This document shows positions 16,895-26,350 of a stretch of DNA of 64,000 nt, piece after piece; position 1 is the first letter of the stretch, and each line of letters opens with the position of its first letter. The position numbers and the translations under genes were made by a program. The notes under the pieces were generated by a model. It ran no database searches. It saw nothing but the letters and a program-made list of their open reading frames with translations, and was not told the DNA's origin. This DNA is from Streptomyces sp. NRRL F-5122 (GTDB taxonomy: Bacteria > Actinomycetota > Actinomycetes > Streptomycetales > Streptomycetaceae). The stretch spans positions 186,001 through 250,000 of the forward strand of contig NZ_LMWH01000290.1 in assembly GCF_001507435.1 (NCBI RefSeq), read 5' to 3'.

Positions 16895-18478
16895 TCAGCG
16901 CAGGCTGCGCACGTCCAGGTGGCGCAGCACCCGGTCGACGACCTCCGGGTCCGACCCCGGTTCGCTGCGGGCCGCCAGCACCTCGTGCCGGGCCGCGCTG
17001 AGCATCTCACCCTGGATCCTGCGCAGCCGTTTCAGCCGCTTGGCACGCTGCTGGTGCGCCTCGCGCCGCTCCTCGTCCGCGAGTTCGGGGCTGATGCGCA
17101 CCCCGATGTCGGAGGCCCGCCGCAGCAGTTGCTCGGACAGTTCCTCCGGGAGCTCCTCGACGTCCTCGATCTCCTTGAGCCTCCGCTTCGCCGCCTTGGC
17201 CGCGCGGACCGCAAGCACCCTCTCGAACTCCTTCTCCTTCACCGTGTCGGCCCGCACCCCCAGCCTCCGCACCAGCCACGGCAGCGTCAGCCCCTGGAGC
17301 ACCAGCGTCGCCATGATCACTCCGAAGGCGATGAACACGATCTCGTCCCGGTCGGGGAAGCGCGACCCGTCGTCCATCGTCAGGGGAATGGCGAGGGCCA
17401 GCGCCACCGAGGCCACGCCGCGCATCCCCGCCCACCACATCACGACGGTCTCCCGCCAGGACATGGGGATGTCCTCGTCGTAGTCCCGCATCGCGTGCAT
17501 CCGCTTGGTGAGCCAGGTCGCGGGCAGCAGATACACGAGCCGTACGACCACCACGACGCCGACGATCGCCGCGGCCCAGACGAGCATCCGGTCCCACCGC
17601 CCGGACGCCGTCCGGATCGCCTGGTGCAGCTCCAGCCCGATCAACCCGAACGCGATCCCGGTGACCAGGGTGTCGACCACCTCCCAGAACGTGTGCCCGG
17701 CCAGGCGCATCAGCACGTCGTCCGGGTCCCGGGCCTCGGCGAGGAACAGCGCGGTCACGAGCACGGCCAGGACACCGGAGCCATGCAGCTCCTCGGCCAG
17801 GACGTAGGCCGCATACGGCACCAGAAGCGTCAGGCCGACCTGGAGGGTGGCGTCGTTGAGCAGGTCCAGCAGCTTGCTGGCGGCCCAGCCGAGCACCAGG
17901 CCGACGACCAGGGCGACGATCGCGGAGAGCACCAGTTCCAGCGCGGCGTCCGGGAACGAGAACGTTCCGCTGACGGCGGCGGCGATCGCGACGTGGTAGA
18001 GCACGATCGCCGTCACGTCGTTGAAGAGGCCCTCCCCCTCCAGGATCGAGACCAGCCTGCGGGGCAGTCCGAGCTGCCCCGCCACGGCGGTGGCCGCGAC
18101 CGGGTCGGGCGGCGCCACCAGCGCACCGAGGGCGACCGCGGCGGCGATCGGCAGCCCCGGCACGATCGCGTGGGCCACCGCTGCGACGCACACCGTGGTC
18201 ACGAACACCAGGGCCACGGCCAGCAGGAAGATCGGCCGCTTGTTGGCCGCGAACTGGCGCCAGGAGGTCCGGCGCGCCGCGGCGTACAGCAGCGGCGGCA
18301 GCAGTGCGGGCAGGATGAGCTCGGGCGGGATGTTGACGTTCGGCACGAAGTCCAGCAGTGCCAGCACGATCCCGAGCAGCGTCATCAGCACCGGAGCGGG
18401 TACTCCCAGCCGGTCCCCGACCGGGACGCTCACCACGGCCCCGAGCAGCAGCAGGAGCATCAGGGCCAGTTGATCCAC
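16895..18478 (-). CDS. Na+/H+ antiporter, CPA1 (NhaP-like) family
   Basis: The 527-residue product has about 12 transmembrane helices over residues 1-410. It carries the CPA1 ion-binding motifs ALVAPPDPVAATAV and SILEGEGLFNDVTAIVLYHV (the paired Asn-Asp) and GMRGVASVALALAIP. It exchanges cytoplasmic Na+ (or K+) for external protons and supports pH and salt homeostasis. The last 115 residues (from VRADTVKEKEFERVLA) form a long, highly charged cytoplasmic tail, probably regulatory and coiled-coil. The start is GTG 18478. It is a single gene between the SDR and GNAT genes, all on the minus strand with 80-90 base gaps. Confidence 0.92.
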   Translation of the reverse strand: MDQLALMLLLLLGAVVSVPVGDRLGVPAPVLMTLLGIVLALLDFVPNVNIPPELILPALLPPLLYAAARRTSWRQFAANKRPIFLLAVALVFVTTVCVAAVAHAIVPGLPIAAAVALGALVAPPDPVAATAVAGQLGLPRRLVSILEGEGLFNDVTAIVLYHVAIAAAVSGTFSFPDAALELVLSAIVALVVGLVLGWAASKLLDLLNDATLQVGLTLLVPYAAYVLAEELHGSGVLAVLVTALFLAEARDPDDVLMRLAGHTFWEVVDTLVTGIAFGLIGLELHQAIRTASGRWDRMLVWAAAIVGVVVVVRLVYLLPATWLTKRMHAMRDYDEDIPMSWRETVVMWWAGMRGVASVALALAIPLTMDDGSRFPDRDEIVFIAFGVIMATLVLQGLTLPWLVRRLGVRADTVKEKEFERVLAVRAAKAAKRRLKEIEDVEELPEELSEQLLRRASDIGVRISPELADEERREAHQQRAKRLKRLRRIQGEMLSAARHEVLAARSEPGSDPEVVDRVLRHLDVRSLR

Positions 18479-18565
18479 GGTGAGCGCTCCGGCGGTTCGA
18501 CGTTCACACGGCAGACCCCAAGCCTGCCATGTCGACCTCCCGCGGGGCTCTTCGGCGCTCCCCGT

Positions 18566-19033
18566 CTACAGCGGGCGCCGCATCGACCGGTGCGGTATCC
18601 CGGCGTCCGGGAACTCGGGCCCGTACGCCTCGTAACCGAGCCGCTCGTAGAACCCCAGCGCATGCGTCTGCGCGTGCAGGTCCACCGCCGTCAGGCCACG
18701 CGCGCATGCCGCGTCCTCGATCGCCCGGACCAGCGCCGCACCGACGCCGAGGCCGCGCGCCTCCCGGGTCACGGCGAGCCGGCCGAGGGACCCCACGGAC
18801 GGGTCACCGCCGTTCTTCGCCGCGGCCGCCTCCCCGAACAGCAGGCGCCCGGTGCCGAGCGGCATGCCGTCGTCACGCACGGCCAGCACATGGACCGCGT
18901 CGGCGTCGTGGACGTCGTACTCGATGTCCTCGGGAACGCCCTGCTCCCTCACGAAGACCTCCTTGCGGACCGTGAAGCACGCCTCACGGTCGGCGGGGTC
19001 CTCGGCTGTCCGCACCACGTACGCCGCGGTCAT
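18566..19033 (-). CDS. GNAT family N-acetyltransferase
   Basis: The 155-residue product has the GNAT acetyl-CoA-binding motif [19 protein letters not shown] and a C-terminal [21 protein letters not shown]. The N-terminal [22 protein letters not shown] is typical of the ElaA/YjcF-like branch. The acceptor substrate is unknown. Its ATG overlaps the stop of the upstream pseudouridine synthase gene as ATGA, so translation of the two is coupled. The pairing could hint at a role near rRNA or translation, but that is only contextual. Confidence 0.88.
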   Translation of the reverse strand: MTAAYVVRTAEDPADREACFTVRKEVFVREQGVPEDIEYDVHDADAVHVLAVRDDGMPLGTGRLLFGEAAAAKNGGDPSVGSLGRLAVTREARGLGVGAALVRAIEDAACARGLTAVDLHAQTHALGFYERLGYEAYGPEFPDAGIPHRSMRRPL

Positions 19034-19974
19034 GCCCAGCTCTCCTCACGTACCTTGTCCAGCGCCTTCTGGAGGTCGGCGGGGTAGGCGCTCGCGAACT
19101 CCACCCACGCCCCGTCCCCCGGATGCTCGAAGCCCAGGCGCACGGCGTGCAGCCACTGACGGGTCAGTCCGAGCCGCTTGGCGATCGTCGGGTCCGCGCC
19201 GTAGGTCAGGTCGCCGACACACGGGTGCCGGTGGGCGGCCATGTGGACGCGGATCTGGTGGGTGCGCCCGGTCTCCAGCTTGACGTCGAGCAGGGAGGCC
19301 GAGCGGAAGGCCTCGATCAGGTCGTAGTGAGTCACGGACGGCTTGCCCTCGGCCGTGACCGCCCACTTGTAGTCGTGCGTGGGGTGGCGTCCGATGGGCG
19401 CGTCGATGGTTCCGCTGGTGGGGTCGGGATGGCCCTGGACGAGCGTGTGGTAGCGCTTGTCGACCGTGCGCTCCTTGAACTGGCGCTTGAGCGACGTGTA
19501 CGCGTGCTCCGACTTGGCCACGACCATCAGGCCCGAGGTGCCCACGTCGAGCCGGTGCACGATGCCCTGGCGCTCGGCGGCACCCGAGGTCGAGATGCGG
19601 TACCCGGCGGCGGCCAGACCGCCGATCACGGTCGGGCCCGACCAGCCTGGGGACGGATGCGCGGCCACGCCGATCGGCTTCACGATCACGACCACGTCCT
19701 CGTCGTCGTGCACGATGTCCATGCCCTCGACGGGTTCCGCCACCACCTGCACCGGCGCGGGCGCCTGGGGCATCTCCACCTCGAGCCAGGCCCCGCCGCT
19801 CACCCGCTCGGACTTGCCGACCACCGCGCCGTCGACCTGGACCTTGCCGGCGGCGGCCAGCTCCGCCGCCTTCGTACGCGAGAAGCCGAACATCCGGGAG
19901 ATGGCGGCGTCGACGCGCTCGCCCTCCAGGCCGTCGGGTACGGGCAGGGTGCGGATCTCGGGAAGCGTGCTCAC
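19030..19974 (-). CDS. RluD-family 23S rRNA pseudouridine synthase
   Basis: The 314-residue product has an N-terminal S4 RNA-binding domain ([31 protein letters not shown], about 18-48) followed by the catalytic domain with [20 protein letters not shown], where the Asp is the universal catalytic residue. [12 protein letters not shown] and PCVGDLTYG are the other family blocks. RluD modifies uridines in helix 69 of 23S rRNA; the exact target here is inferred from family membership. It lies 52 bases downstream of lspA, the same order as in many bacteria, and is coupled to the GNAT gene. Confidence 0.93.
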   Translation of the reverse strand: MSTLPEIRTLPVPDGLEGERVDAAISRMFGFSRTKAAELAAAGKVQVDGAVVGKSERVSGGAWLEVEMPQAPAPVQVVAEPVEGMDIVHDDEDVVVIVKPIGVAAHPSPGWSGPTVIGGLAAAGYRISTSGAAERQGIVHRLDVGTSGLMVVAKSEHAYTSLKRQFKERTVDKRYHTLVQGHPDPTSGTIDAPIGRHPTHDYKWAVTAEGKPSVTHYDLIEAFRSASLLDVKLETGRTHQIRVHMAAHRHPCVGDLTYGADPTIAKRLGLTRQWLHAVRLGFEHPGDGAWVEFASAYPADLQKALDKVREESWA

Positions 19975-20026
19975 CCGTCGAGTATGCCGGACGGGTCGGA
20001 CAGCCCCGTACGAGAGCCTCGGACGC

Positions 20027-20653
20027 TCAGTCCTTGTGGACCGTTCCGTCCGGATCGAGGCCGCGGAAGGAGAGCAGCACGATCAGGATGCCGCCGCACA
20101 CGATCGACGAGTCGGCAAGATTGAAGACGGCGAAGTGCTTGGGCGCGATGAAGTCGACGACTGCGCCCTCGAAGACGCCCGGCGAGCGGAAGATCCGGTC
20201 GGTGAGGTTGCCCAGGGCGCCGCCGAGCAGCAGGCCGAGCGCGACCGCCCACGGCAGGCTGTAGAGCTTGCGTGCGAGGCGGGCGATCACCACGATCACG
20301 GCGGCCGCGATCACGGTGAAGATGATGGTGAATGCCTCGCCGAATCCGAAGGCGGCGCCCGGATTGCGGATGGCCTCGAGCTTCAGCCAGTCGCCGATGA
20401 CCTCGATCGGCGCGTGGTGCTCCAGCTTCGCGACCACGACCAGCTTGCTGACCAGGTCGAGGGCGTAGGCGAAGGCGGCGACCCCGAAGAGGACCGCGAT
20501 GCGGCGCCTGCCCTTCGGGCGGTCGGCGACGCCGGACCCCGCCTCGTTCGCGCCGGAGCCGTCCGCCTGGGCCCGTTCCTCGGACTGCTCCGGCCCGGCC
20601 CCCGACGCGTCTGGGATGTCCGGCGTACCGATGATGCGCTCCGCCTCTGCCAC
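20027..20653 (-). CDS. lspA: Lipoprotein signal peptidase (signal peptidase II)
   Basis: The 208-residue product has four transmembrane helices and the two catalytic-aspartate motifs [12 protein letters not shown] and [12 protein letters not shown]. An upstream RNPGAAFGF block is also typical. It cleaves the signal peptide of diacylglyceryl-modified prolipoproteins at the lipobox cysteine in the plasma membrane. The N-terminal 50 residues ([17 protein letters not shown]...) are a hydrophilic, disordered extension longer than in E. coli LspA, as is common in streptomycetes. The RluD-type gene follows 52 bases downstream. Confidence 0.96.
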   Translation of the reverse strand: MAEAERIIGTPDIPDASGAGPEQSEERAQADGSGANEAGSGVADRPKGRRRIAVLFGVAAFAYALDLVSKLVVVAKLEHHAPIEVIGDWLKLEAIRNPGAAFGFGEAFTIIFTVIAAAVIVVIARLARKLYSLPWAVALGLLLGGALGNLTDRIFRSPGVFEGAVVDFIAPKHFAVFNLADSSIVCGGILIVLLSFRGLDPDGTVHKD

Positions 20654-20735
20654 GTCAGTCCCTCAACCTAGGTGCCCTCACTGAGGACGAGAGTACGGCA
20701 CCACCCGGCCCCACCAGGCGTTGAGGAGAGGATCA

Positions 20736-22391
20736 CTACCGGCGTTCCTGCTTCTGCTTGCACTCCACGCACAGCGTGGCCCGTGGAAAGGCCTGCATAC
20801 GGGCTTTGCCGATGGGGTTCCCGCAGCTCTCGCACAGTCCGTAGGTGCCGGCGTCGAGACGGTCCAGGGCCCTTTCGGTCTGCTCGAGCATCTCGCGCGC
20901 GTTGGCGGCGAGCGCCAGCTCGTGCTCGCGTGTGATGTTCTTCGTGCCGGTGTCCGCCTGGTCGTCGCCGGCGCCGTCCCCGGAGTCGCGCATCAGCCCC
21001 ACCACCGCCTGCTCGGACGCGTCGATCTCACCGCGCAGCCGCATCGCCTCGGACTGGAGCTCCGCGCGTGCCTCCGCCACCTCCTCGGGAGTCCATGGGT
21101 CCTCACCGGCGCGCACCGCCAGTTCGCCGGGCTCCAACGCGGCGAACCTCGCCTTGGGGACCGCGGTGGGGTTCGTCGCCGCTGTGGCCGTGCCAGGAGT
21201 CTTCTTCGCAACCACCGTCGTGGCTCCCGTCTGCTTGGCGACCTTTCCCGCGGCCGCCTTCTTGGCCGTGCTCTTCTTGGCCGCGCTCTTGGTGGGGGTG
21301 CTCTTCGTGGTGCCGCCCTTACCGGCGGCGCTCTTCGAGGCCGTGGCCTTGGCCGTCTTCCCGGCGACGGCCTTCTTGGCGACGGCTTTCTTGGCCGGCG
21401 CCTTCTTGCCCGGTGCCTTCTTGGCGACGGGCTTCTTCGACGAAGCCCCTTCGGCGACGGCGCTCGCCGCCGCCCTCTCGGCGACGGGCTTCTTCGCCGC
21501 TGTCGCCTTCTTCACCACGGTGCTGGTCACCGCTGCCTCCTTGGCGCCGGACTTCTTCGCTGCCGACTTCTTCGCGGTGGTGGCGGTCACCGCTCTCTTC
21601 CTGTCGGCCGCCGACTTCTTCCCCTCAGGTCCCTCGGGACCGCCTTCCTCCTCTCCTCGGCTCTTCCTTACGGCCGCTTTCCTCGGCGCCACCGGGTTCC
21701 CGGCGGCACCGGCCCGGACCTGCTTCCCGGAGGCCGGCTCCTTGCCCGCGGGCCTCCTCCCGGCGGCCGGTTTCGTGCCTGCCGTTCCGGAAGCAGACTT
21801 CCCACCGGCCGTCCCGGCAGTCGACGGCTTCGCGGTCGCCTTCTTCGCAGCCGTGCCGCGGGGGGCGCCCGCGGCGGCGGCCTTTCCCGAAGCCGCCCTC
21901 CGGGCGGCCGGCCTGCCGGCGGCCGTCCGGGTTCCGGAGGTGCCAGCGTTCTCAGCGCTCCGGACATTCCCGACATTCCCGACGGGCGACTTCCTGGTCC
22001 CGGACTTCACCGACACCTTCCCCGCCCCACCTGTCGAGGCGGAGGCGGCCGCCTGTACAGCAGGTGCCCGTCCGACCCCGGGCTTCCGGCCCGCCCGCGC
22101 CCGACCGGCGGAGGCCTTCGCGCGGCCTCCCCGCGGGCCCGCCGCGGCTTCGCGGTTCGCGGCCGCCCGCTGCCGGGCGGCCCTCTCCGCGGCACCCGCG
22201 GGCTCCCTGCCGACCCCGGCGACACCGCCCACGGTTGCCCCTAGCCTGCGGACCAGTCCGGCCGTCCGGCTCAGCGCCGCGTGGGCGCTGTTCCTCCCGC
22301 GCACGTCAGGGGCCGCCGACACGCCGGAGCCTGCCGCACCGGCGGTTCTGCCGGTCGGCGACTGCTGTACGGCGGTCTTCTTCGCCACCAT
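20736..22391 (-). CDS. DksA/TraR zinc-finger protein with long histone-H1-like N-terminus
   Basis: The 551-residue product has two very different parts. Residues 1 to about 400 are low-complexity Lys/Ala/Thr/Pro, with repeats such as KKPVAKKAPGKKAPAKKAVA, like eukaryotic histone H1 tails. Residues from about 425 to the end are a DksA/TraR domain: a coiled coil (EVAEARAELQSEAMRLRGEI) and a C4 zinc finger with Cys520, Cys523, Cys541 and Cys544 (CESC...CVEC). DksA-like proteins bind RNA polymerase in the secondary channel; the basic tail would bind DNA or RNA. The ATG at 22391 has AAGGGG eight bases upstream. It is divergent from ileS. The usual DksA length is about 150 residues, so the N-terminus is an exceptional extension. 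Confidence 0.88.
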   Translation of the reverse strand: MVAKKTAVQQSPTGRTAGAAGSGVSAAPDVRGRNSAHAALSRTAGLVRRLGATVGGVAGVGREPAGAAERAARQRAAANREAAAGPRGGRAKASAGRARAGRKPGVGRAPAVQAAASASTGGAGKVSVKSGTRKSPVGNVGNVRSAENAGTSGTRTAAGRPAARRAASGKAAAAGAPRGTAAKKATAKPSTAGTAGGKSASGTAGTKPAAGRRPAGKEPASGKQVRAGAAGNPVAPRKAAVRKSRGEEEGGPEGPEGKKSAADRKRAVTATTAKKSAAKKSGAKEAAVTSTVVKKATAAKKPVAERAAASAVAEGASSKKPVAKKAPGKKAPAKKAVAKKAVAGKTAKATASKSAAGKGGTTKSTPTKSAAKKSTAKKAAAGKVAKQTGATTVVAKKTPGTATAATNPTAVPKARFAALEPGELAVRAGEDPWTPEEVAEARAELQSEAMRLRGEIDASEQAVVGLMRDSGDGAGDDQADTGTKNITREHELALAANAREMLEQTERALDRLDAGTYGLCESCGNPIGKARMQAFPRATLCVECKQKQERR

Positions 22392-22689
22392 GGCCGCGGC
22401 CCCTTCACATATTGTGATCTTGCGCGCGAATCGTGCTGGGACGATAAATCGACTTCTGGTCCGCGGCAACGGGGCACGCCACCGAAATCGCCCGCCGCAC
22501 GCGAGCCGCACGGCGAGCCTGCATCCGTTGTGCCCAGCTCTCCGCTGCGTAATCCGCCGCGCCCGGCGTCCCGGGATCCGGACAGCGGGGGTCGCGCCAT
22601 TCGGGTCACCTGCGGGCCCGTCCCGCGCCCTGCCTCCGAGGGAGCAAAACCGGTCGGCCGACGTCGGTGCGGCGCCGTACACTGGGCGG
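22392..22689. other. Divergent intergenic region upstream of the ileS T-box
   Basis: No gene is supportable here. On the minus strand, CAATAT about 20 bases before the zinc-finger gene start could be a -10 element. On the plus strand, TACACT at 22678-22683 is a plausible -10 for the T-box leader, with no strong -35. The rest is featureless high-GC sequence. Confidence 0.5.
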
Positions 22690-23012
22690 AGCGAAAAGCG
22701 TGGATGGGGACGAGTAGCGCCGTACGCAGCCAGGAGCGACCCGGGGACGGTGGAAGCCCGGGGGCGAGCGCGACGTGAAGATCACCCCGGAGCCGCCGGA
22801 AGAAAGCCTCGGACAGGGGTCCCGCCCCAGGTCGAAGGCCGCTAGAACCGGCATCGCGACCCCAATGAGGGGGTCCACCGGTGCATGCACGCACCGGAGG
22901 GCCAAGGAGGGTGGTACCGCGGGAGCGCGCCGCACACGGCGTTCGGGGAAGGCAGACGATTCCCGGCTCTCGTCCCTCCGACGGAAGGCAGCACGTCCGC
23001 CGGAGGAAGATC
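22690..23012 (+). promoter_or_regulatory. T-box riboswitch in the ileS leader (translational type)
   Basis: The diagnostic T-box AGGAGGGTGGTACCGCG is at 22905-22921. Upstream, GTGAAGATCACC (22775-22786) contains the isoleucine specifier ATC (22781-22783). A 7-bp Stem III, CCGGTGC/GCACCGG, lies at 22878-22897. Downstream, CCTCCG (22975-22980) can pair perfectly with CGGAGG (23001-23006), the Shine-Dalgarno of ileS, so I infer that uncharged tRNA-Ile frees the ribosome-binding site. That is the known mode for actinobacterial ileS T-boxes. No U-tract terminator is visible, which agrees with translational control. Confidence 0.9.
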
Positions 23013-23013
23013 G

Positions 23014-26000
23014 ATGACGCAGTACCGCCAGGTGCCCGCCCAGGTCGACCTGCCCGCGCTCGAGCACGCGGTGCTCGACTTCTGGCGCGAGCAGAAGATC
23101 TTTGCCAAGAGCCTGGAGCAGTCCGAGGGCCGCCCCGAGTGGGTGTTCTACGAAGGCCCGCCCACCGCCAACGGCATGCCCGGCGCCCACCACATCGAGG
23201 CCCGCGTCTTCAAGGACGTCTTCCCTCGCTTCCGCACGATGCGCGGCTACCACGTGGCCCGCAAGGCCGGCTGGGACTGCCACGGCCTCCCGGTGGAGCT
23301 GGCGGTGGAGAAGGAGCTCGGCTTCAGCGGCAAGAAGGACATCGAGGCGTACGGCATCGCCGAGTTCAACGCCAGGTGCCGCGCGTCCGTCCTCCGGCAC
23401 ACCGACGCCTTCTCCGAGCTGACCACCCGCATGGGCTACTGGGTCGACCTCGACGAGGCCTACGTCACGATGGAGCCTGAGTACATCGAGTCCGTCTGGT
23501 GGTCGCTGAAGGAGATCTTCAACAAGGGCCTGCTGGTCCAGGACCACCGCGTCGCCCCCTGGTGCCCCCGCTGCGGCACGGGCCTGTCGGACCACGAGCT
23601 TGCGCAGGGCTACGAGACGGTCGTGGACCCGTCGGTCTACGTCCGCTTCCCGCTCACGTCCGGTCCGCTGGCCGGCGAGGCCTCGCTCGTGGTGTGGACG
23701 ACGACGCCGTGGACGCTCGTCTCCAACACCGCGGTCGCCGCCCACCCCGACGTCACCTACGTCGTCGCGACCGACGGCGAGGAGAAGCTCGTCGTCGCCG
23801 AACCGCTCCTCGGCAAGGCGCTCGGCGAGGGCTGGGAGTCAACGGGCCGTTCCTTCACCGGCGCCGAGATGGAGCGCTGGACGTACCAACGGCCCTTCGA
23901 GCTGGTGGAGTTCCCGCAGACCCCGGGCGGCACCCACTACGTGGTGAACGCCACCTACGTCACCACCGAGGACGGCACGGGTCTGGTCCATCAGTCCCCC
24001 GCCTTCGGTGAGGACGACCTCAAGGTCTGCCGCGCGTACGGCCTGCCCGTGGTCAACCCGGTGCGCCCCGACGGCACCTTCGAAGAGGACGTCCCGCTGG
24101 TCGGCGGCGTCTTCTTCAAGAAGGCGGACGAGCGGCTCACCGAGGACCTCCAGCAGCGCGGCCTGCTCTTCAAGCACATCCCGTACGAGCACAGCTACCC
24201 GCACTGCTGGCGCTGCCACACCGCGCTGCTGTACTACGCGCAGCCGTCCTGGTACATCCGCACCACGGCCGTCAAGGACCGCCTTCTCGAGGAGAACGAG
24301 AAGACCAACTGGTTCCCGGAGACGGTCAAGCACGGCCGGTACGGCGACTGGCTGACCAACAACATCGACTGGGCGCTGTCCCGCAACCGCTACTGGGGCA
24401 CGCCGCTGCCCATCTGGCGGTGCGAGGAAGACCATCTCACCGTCGTGGGCTCCCGTGCCGAGCTCGGCGAGCTGACCGGCACCGACCAGTCGGCACTCGA
24501 CCCCCACCGCCCGTTCATCGACGAGGTGACCTTCGGCTGCCCCCAGTGCGGCGGGACGGCCACGCGTGTGCCCGAGGTGATCGACGCCTGGTACGACTCC
24601 GGCTCGATGCCGTTCGCGCAGTGGGGCTACCCGTACAAGAACAAGGAACTGTTCGAGTCCCGCTACCCGGCGCAGTTCATCTCTGAGGCCATCGACCAGA
24701 CCCGCGGCTGGTTCTACACGCTGATGGCGATCGGCACGCTGGTCTTCGACAAGTCGTCGTACGAGAACGTCGTGTGCCTGGGCCACATCCTCGCCGAGGA
24801 CGGCCGCAAGATGTCCAAGCACCTCGGCAACATCCTCCAGCCGATCCCGCTGATGGACCAGCACGGCGCGGACGCGGTGCGCTGGTTCATGGCCGCGGGC
24901 GGCTCCCCTTGGGCGGCCCGGCGCGTCGGCCACGGCACGATCCAGGAGGTCGTCCGCAAGACGCTGCTGACCTACTGGAACACCGTCGCGTTCCAGGCCC
25001 TGTACGCCCGCACCTCGGGCTGGGCCCCGAGCGAGGCGGACCCGGCCCCGGCCGACCGCCCGGTGCTGGACCGCTGGCTGCTGTCCGAGCTGCACGCGCT
25101 CACCGACCAGGTGACCGGGGCGCTGGAGTCGTACGACACCCAGCGCGCGGGCAAACTCCTGTCGGCCTTCGTCGACGACCTGTCGAACTGGTACGTCCGC
25201 CGCTCGCGCCGGCGCTTCTGGCAGGGCGACAAGGCGGCGCTGCGCACGCTGCACGAGGTCCTCGAGACGGTCACCAAGCTGATGGCGCCGATCACCCCGT
25301 TCATCACCGAGCGGGTCTGGCAGGACCTGGTCGTGCCGGTGACCCCCGGCGCCCCCGAGTCCGTGCACCTGGCCTCGTGGCCGCAGGCGGACCTGGCCGC
25401 GATCGACCCGGAGCTGTCCCGGCAGATGGTGCTGGTGCGCCGTCTCGTGGAGCTCGGCCGCGCGACGCGCGCGGAGTCGGGCGTCAAGACGCGCCAGCCG
25501 CTGTCCCGTGCGCTGATCGCGGCGGCCGGCTTCGAGACCTTGGACCCGGAGCTGCACTCGCAGATCACGGAGGAGCTGAACGTCGAGGCGCTCGCCTCTC
25601 TCGCCGAGGTCGGCGGCTCGCTCGTCGACACGACGGCGAAGGCGAACTTCCGCGCCCTCGGCAAGCGTTTCGGCAAGCGCGTGCAGGAGGTGGCGAAGGC
25701 CGTCGCGAACGCGGACGCGGCGGCGCTGTCCCTGGCCCTGCGGGAAGGCACGGCGTCGGTGGAGGTCGACGGGGAGACGGTCACACTCGCCCCCGACGAG
25801 GTGATCATCACGGAGACCCCGCGCGAGGGCTGGTCAGTGGCGTCCGACTCCGGCGCTACGGTCGCCCTGGATCTGGAGATCACCGAGGAGCTGCGCCAGG
25901 CGGGTCTCGCCCGTGACGCGATCCGGCTGATCCAGGAGGCCCGCAAGAACAGCGGCCTGGACGTCGCCGACCGCATCGCGCTCCGGTGGACCGCGACCGA

Positions 26001-26154
26001 GCCGGCGGTCATCGCGGCCCTGAGCCGGCACTCGGACCTGATCGCCGAGGAGGTGCTCGCCACGGACTTCGCCCAGGGCGAGGCGGATGACAGCTACGGC
26101 GCGCCGTTCGCGGACGAAGGCCTCGCCCTGACGTTCCGCCTGCGCAAGGCGTAG
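23014..26154 (+). CDS. ileS: Isoleucyl-tRNA synthetase, eukaryote-like (class 2 IleS)
   Basis: The 1046-residue product has the nucleotide-binding signature FYEGPPTANGMPGAHHIEAR (about 45-65, the HIGH-equivalent) and EDGRKMSKHLGN (KMSKS-equivalent, about 595-606). The editing domain and zinc-type clusters (WCPRCGTG, CWRCHT, CPQCGG) are also present. The GMPGAHHIE form and the long C-terminus place it in the eukaryote-like IleS2 group, which is known to be naturally less sensitive to mupirocin. It charges tRNA-Ile in the cytoplasm and edits mischarged valine. The ATG at 23014 follows CGGAGG by seven bases, under the control of the T-box leader. It is monocistronic and ends at two hairpins. Confidence 0.97.
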   Translation: MTQYRQVPAQVDLPALEHAVLDFWREQKIFAKSLEQSEGRPEWVFYEGPPTANGMPGAHHIEARVFKDVFPRFRTMRGYHVARKAGWDCHGLPVELAVEKELGFSGKKDIEAYGIAEFNARCRASVLRHTDAFSELTTRMGYWVDLDEAYVTMEPEYIESVWWSLKEIFNKGLLVQDHRVAPWCPRCGTGLSDHELAQGYETVVDPSVYVRFPLTSGPLAGEASLVVWTTTPWTLVSNTAVAAHPDVTYVVATDGEEKLVVAEPLLGKALGEGWESTGRSFTGAEMERWTYQRPFELVEFPQTPGGTHYVVNATYVTTEDGTGLVHQSPAFGEDDLKVCRAYGLPVVNPVRPDGTFEEDVPLVGGVFFKKADERLTEDLQQRGLLFKHIPYEHSYPHCWRCHTALLYYAQPSWYIRTTAVKDRLLEENEKTNWFPETVKHGRYGDWLTNNIDWALSRNRYWGTPLPIWRCEEDHLTVVGSRAELGELTGTDQSALDPHRPFIDEVTFGCPQCGGTATRVPEVIDAWYDSGSMPFAQWGYPYKNKELFESRYPAQFISEAIDQTRGWFYTLMAIGTLVFDKSSYENVVCLGHILAEDGRKMSKHLGNILQPIPLMDQHGADAVRWFMAAGGSPWAARRVGHGTIQEVVRKTLLTYWNTVAFQALYARTSGWAPSEADPAPADRPVLDRWLLSELHALTDQVTGALESYDTQRAGKLLSAFVDDLSNWYVRRSRRRFWQGDKAALRTLHEVLETVTKLMAPITPFITERVWQDLVVPVTPGAPESVHLASWPQADLAAIDPELSRQMVLVRRLVELGRATRAESGVKTRQPLSRALIAAAGFETLDPELHSQITEELNVEALASLAEVGGSLVDTTAKANFRALGKRFGKRVQEVAKAVANADAAALSLALREGTASVEVDGETVTLAPDEVIITETPREGWSVASDSGATVALDLEITEELRQAGLARDAIRLIQEARKNSGLDVADRIALRWTATEPAVIAALSRHSDLIAEEVLATDFAQGEADDSYGAPFADEGLALTFRLRKA

Positions 26155-26162
26155 GACACATA

Positions 26163-26209
26163 CGAAGGCCCGCGCCTGCCGGAAAAATCATGGCGGGCCC
26201 GGGCCTTCG
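26163..26209 (+). terminator. Terminator after ileS
   Basis: An 18-base arm starting CGAAGGCCCG (26163-26180) pairs with GGCGGGCCCGGGCCTTCG (26192-26209) with one mismatch and one G-T pair. It starts nine bases after the ileS stop. Confidence 0.8.
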
Positions 26210-26281
26210 GCGTGGTGTGCGTACGCACAACCGCTCCCACGCCCGAACGCAGGCCGCAGTGCCCCCGAACGCGCGTAGCAC

Positions 26282-26319
26282 AAGGGCGGGGCTCCGGATG
26301 AATCCGGAGCCCCGCCCTT
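26282..26319 (-). terminator. Terminator after divIVA
   Basis: A perfect 17-bp stem (AAGGGCGGGGCTCCGGA / TCCGGAGCCCCGCCCTT) with a TGAA loop lies 31 bases beyond the divIVA stop, between convergent divIVA and ileS. It can act on both strands. Confidence 0.88.
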
Positions 26320-26350
26320 AGTGTTGCCGACGCCTATGGCGTTCTTGCCG

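Noticed and set aside
20845..22845. Long plus-strand ORF rich in Ala/Phe/Pro opposite the zinc-finger gene
   Set aside because: It is the antisense mirror of the K/A/T repeat region. The minus strand has the ribosome-binding site and zinc finger.
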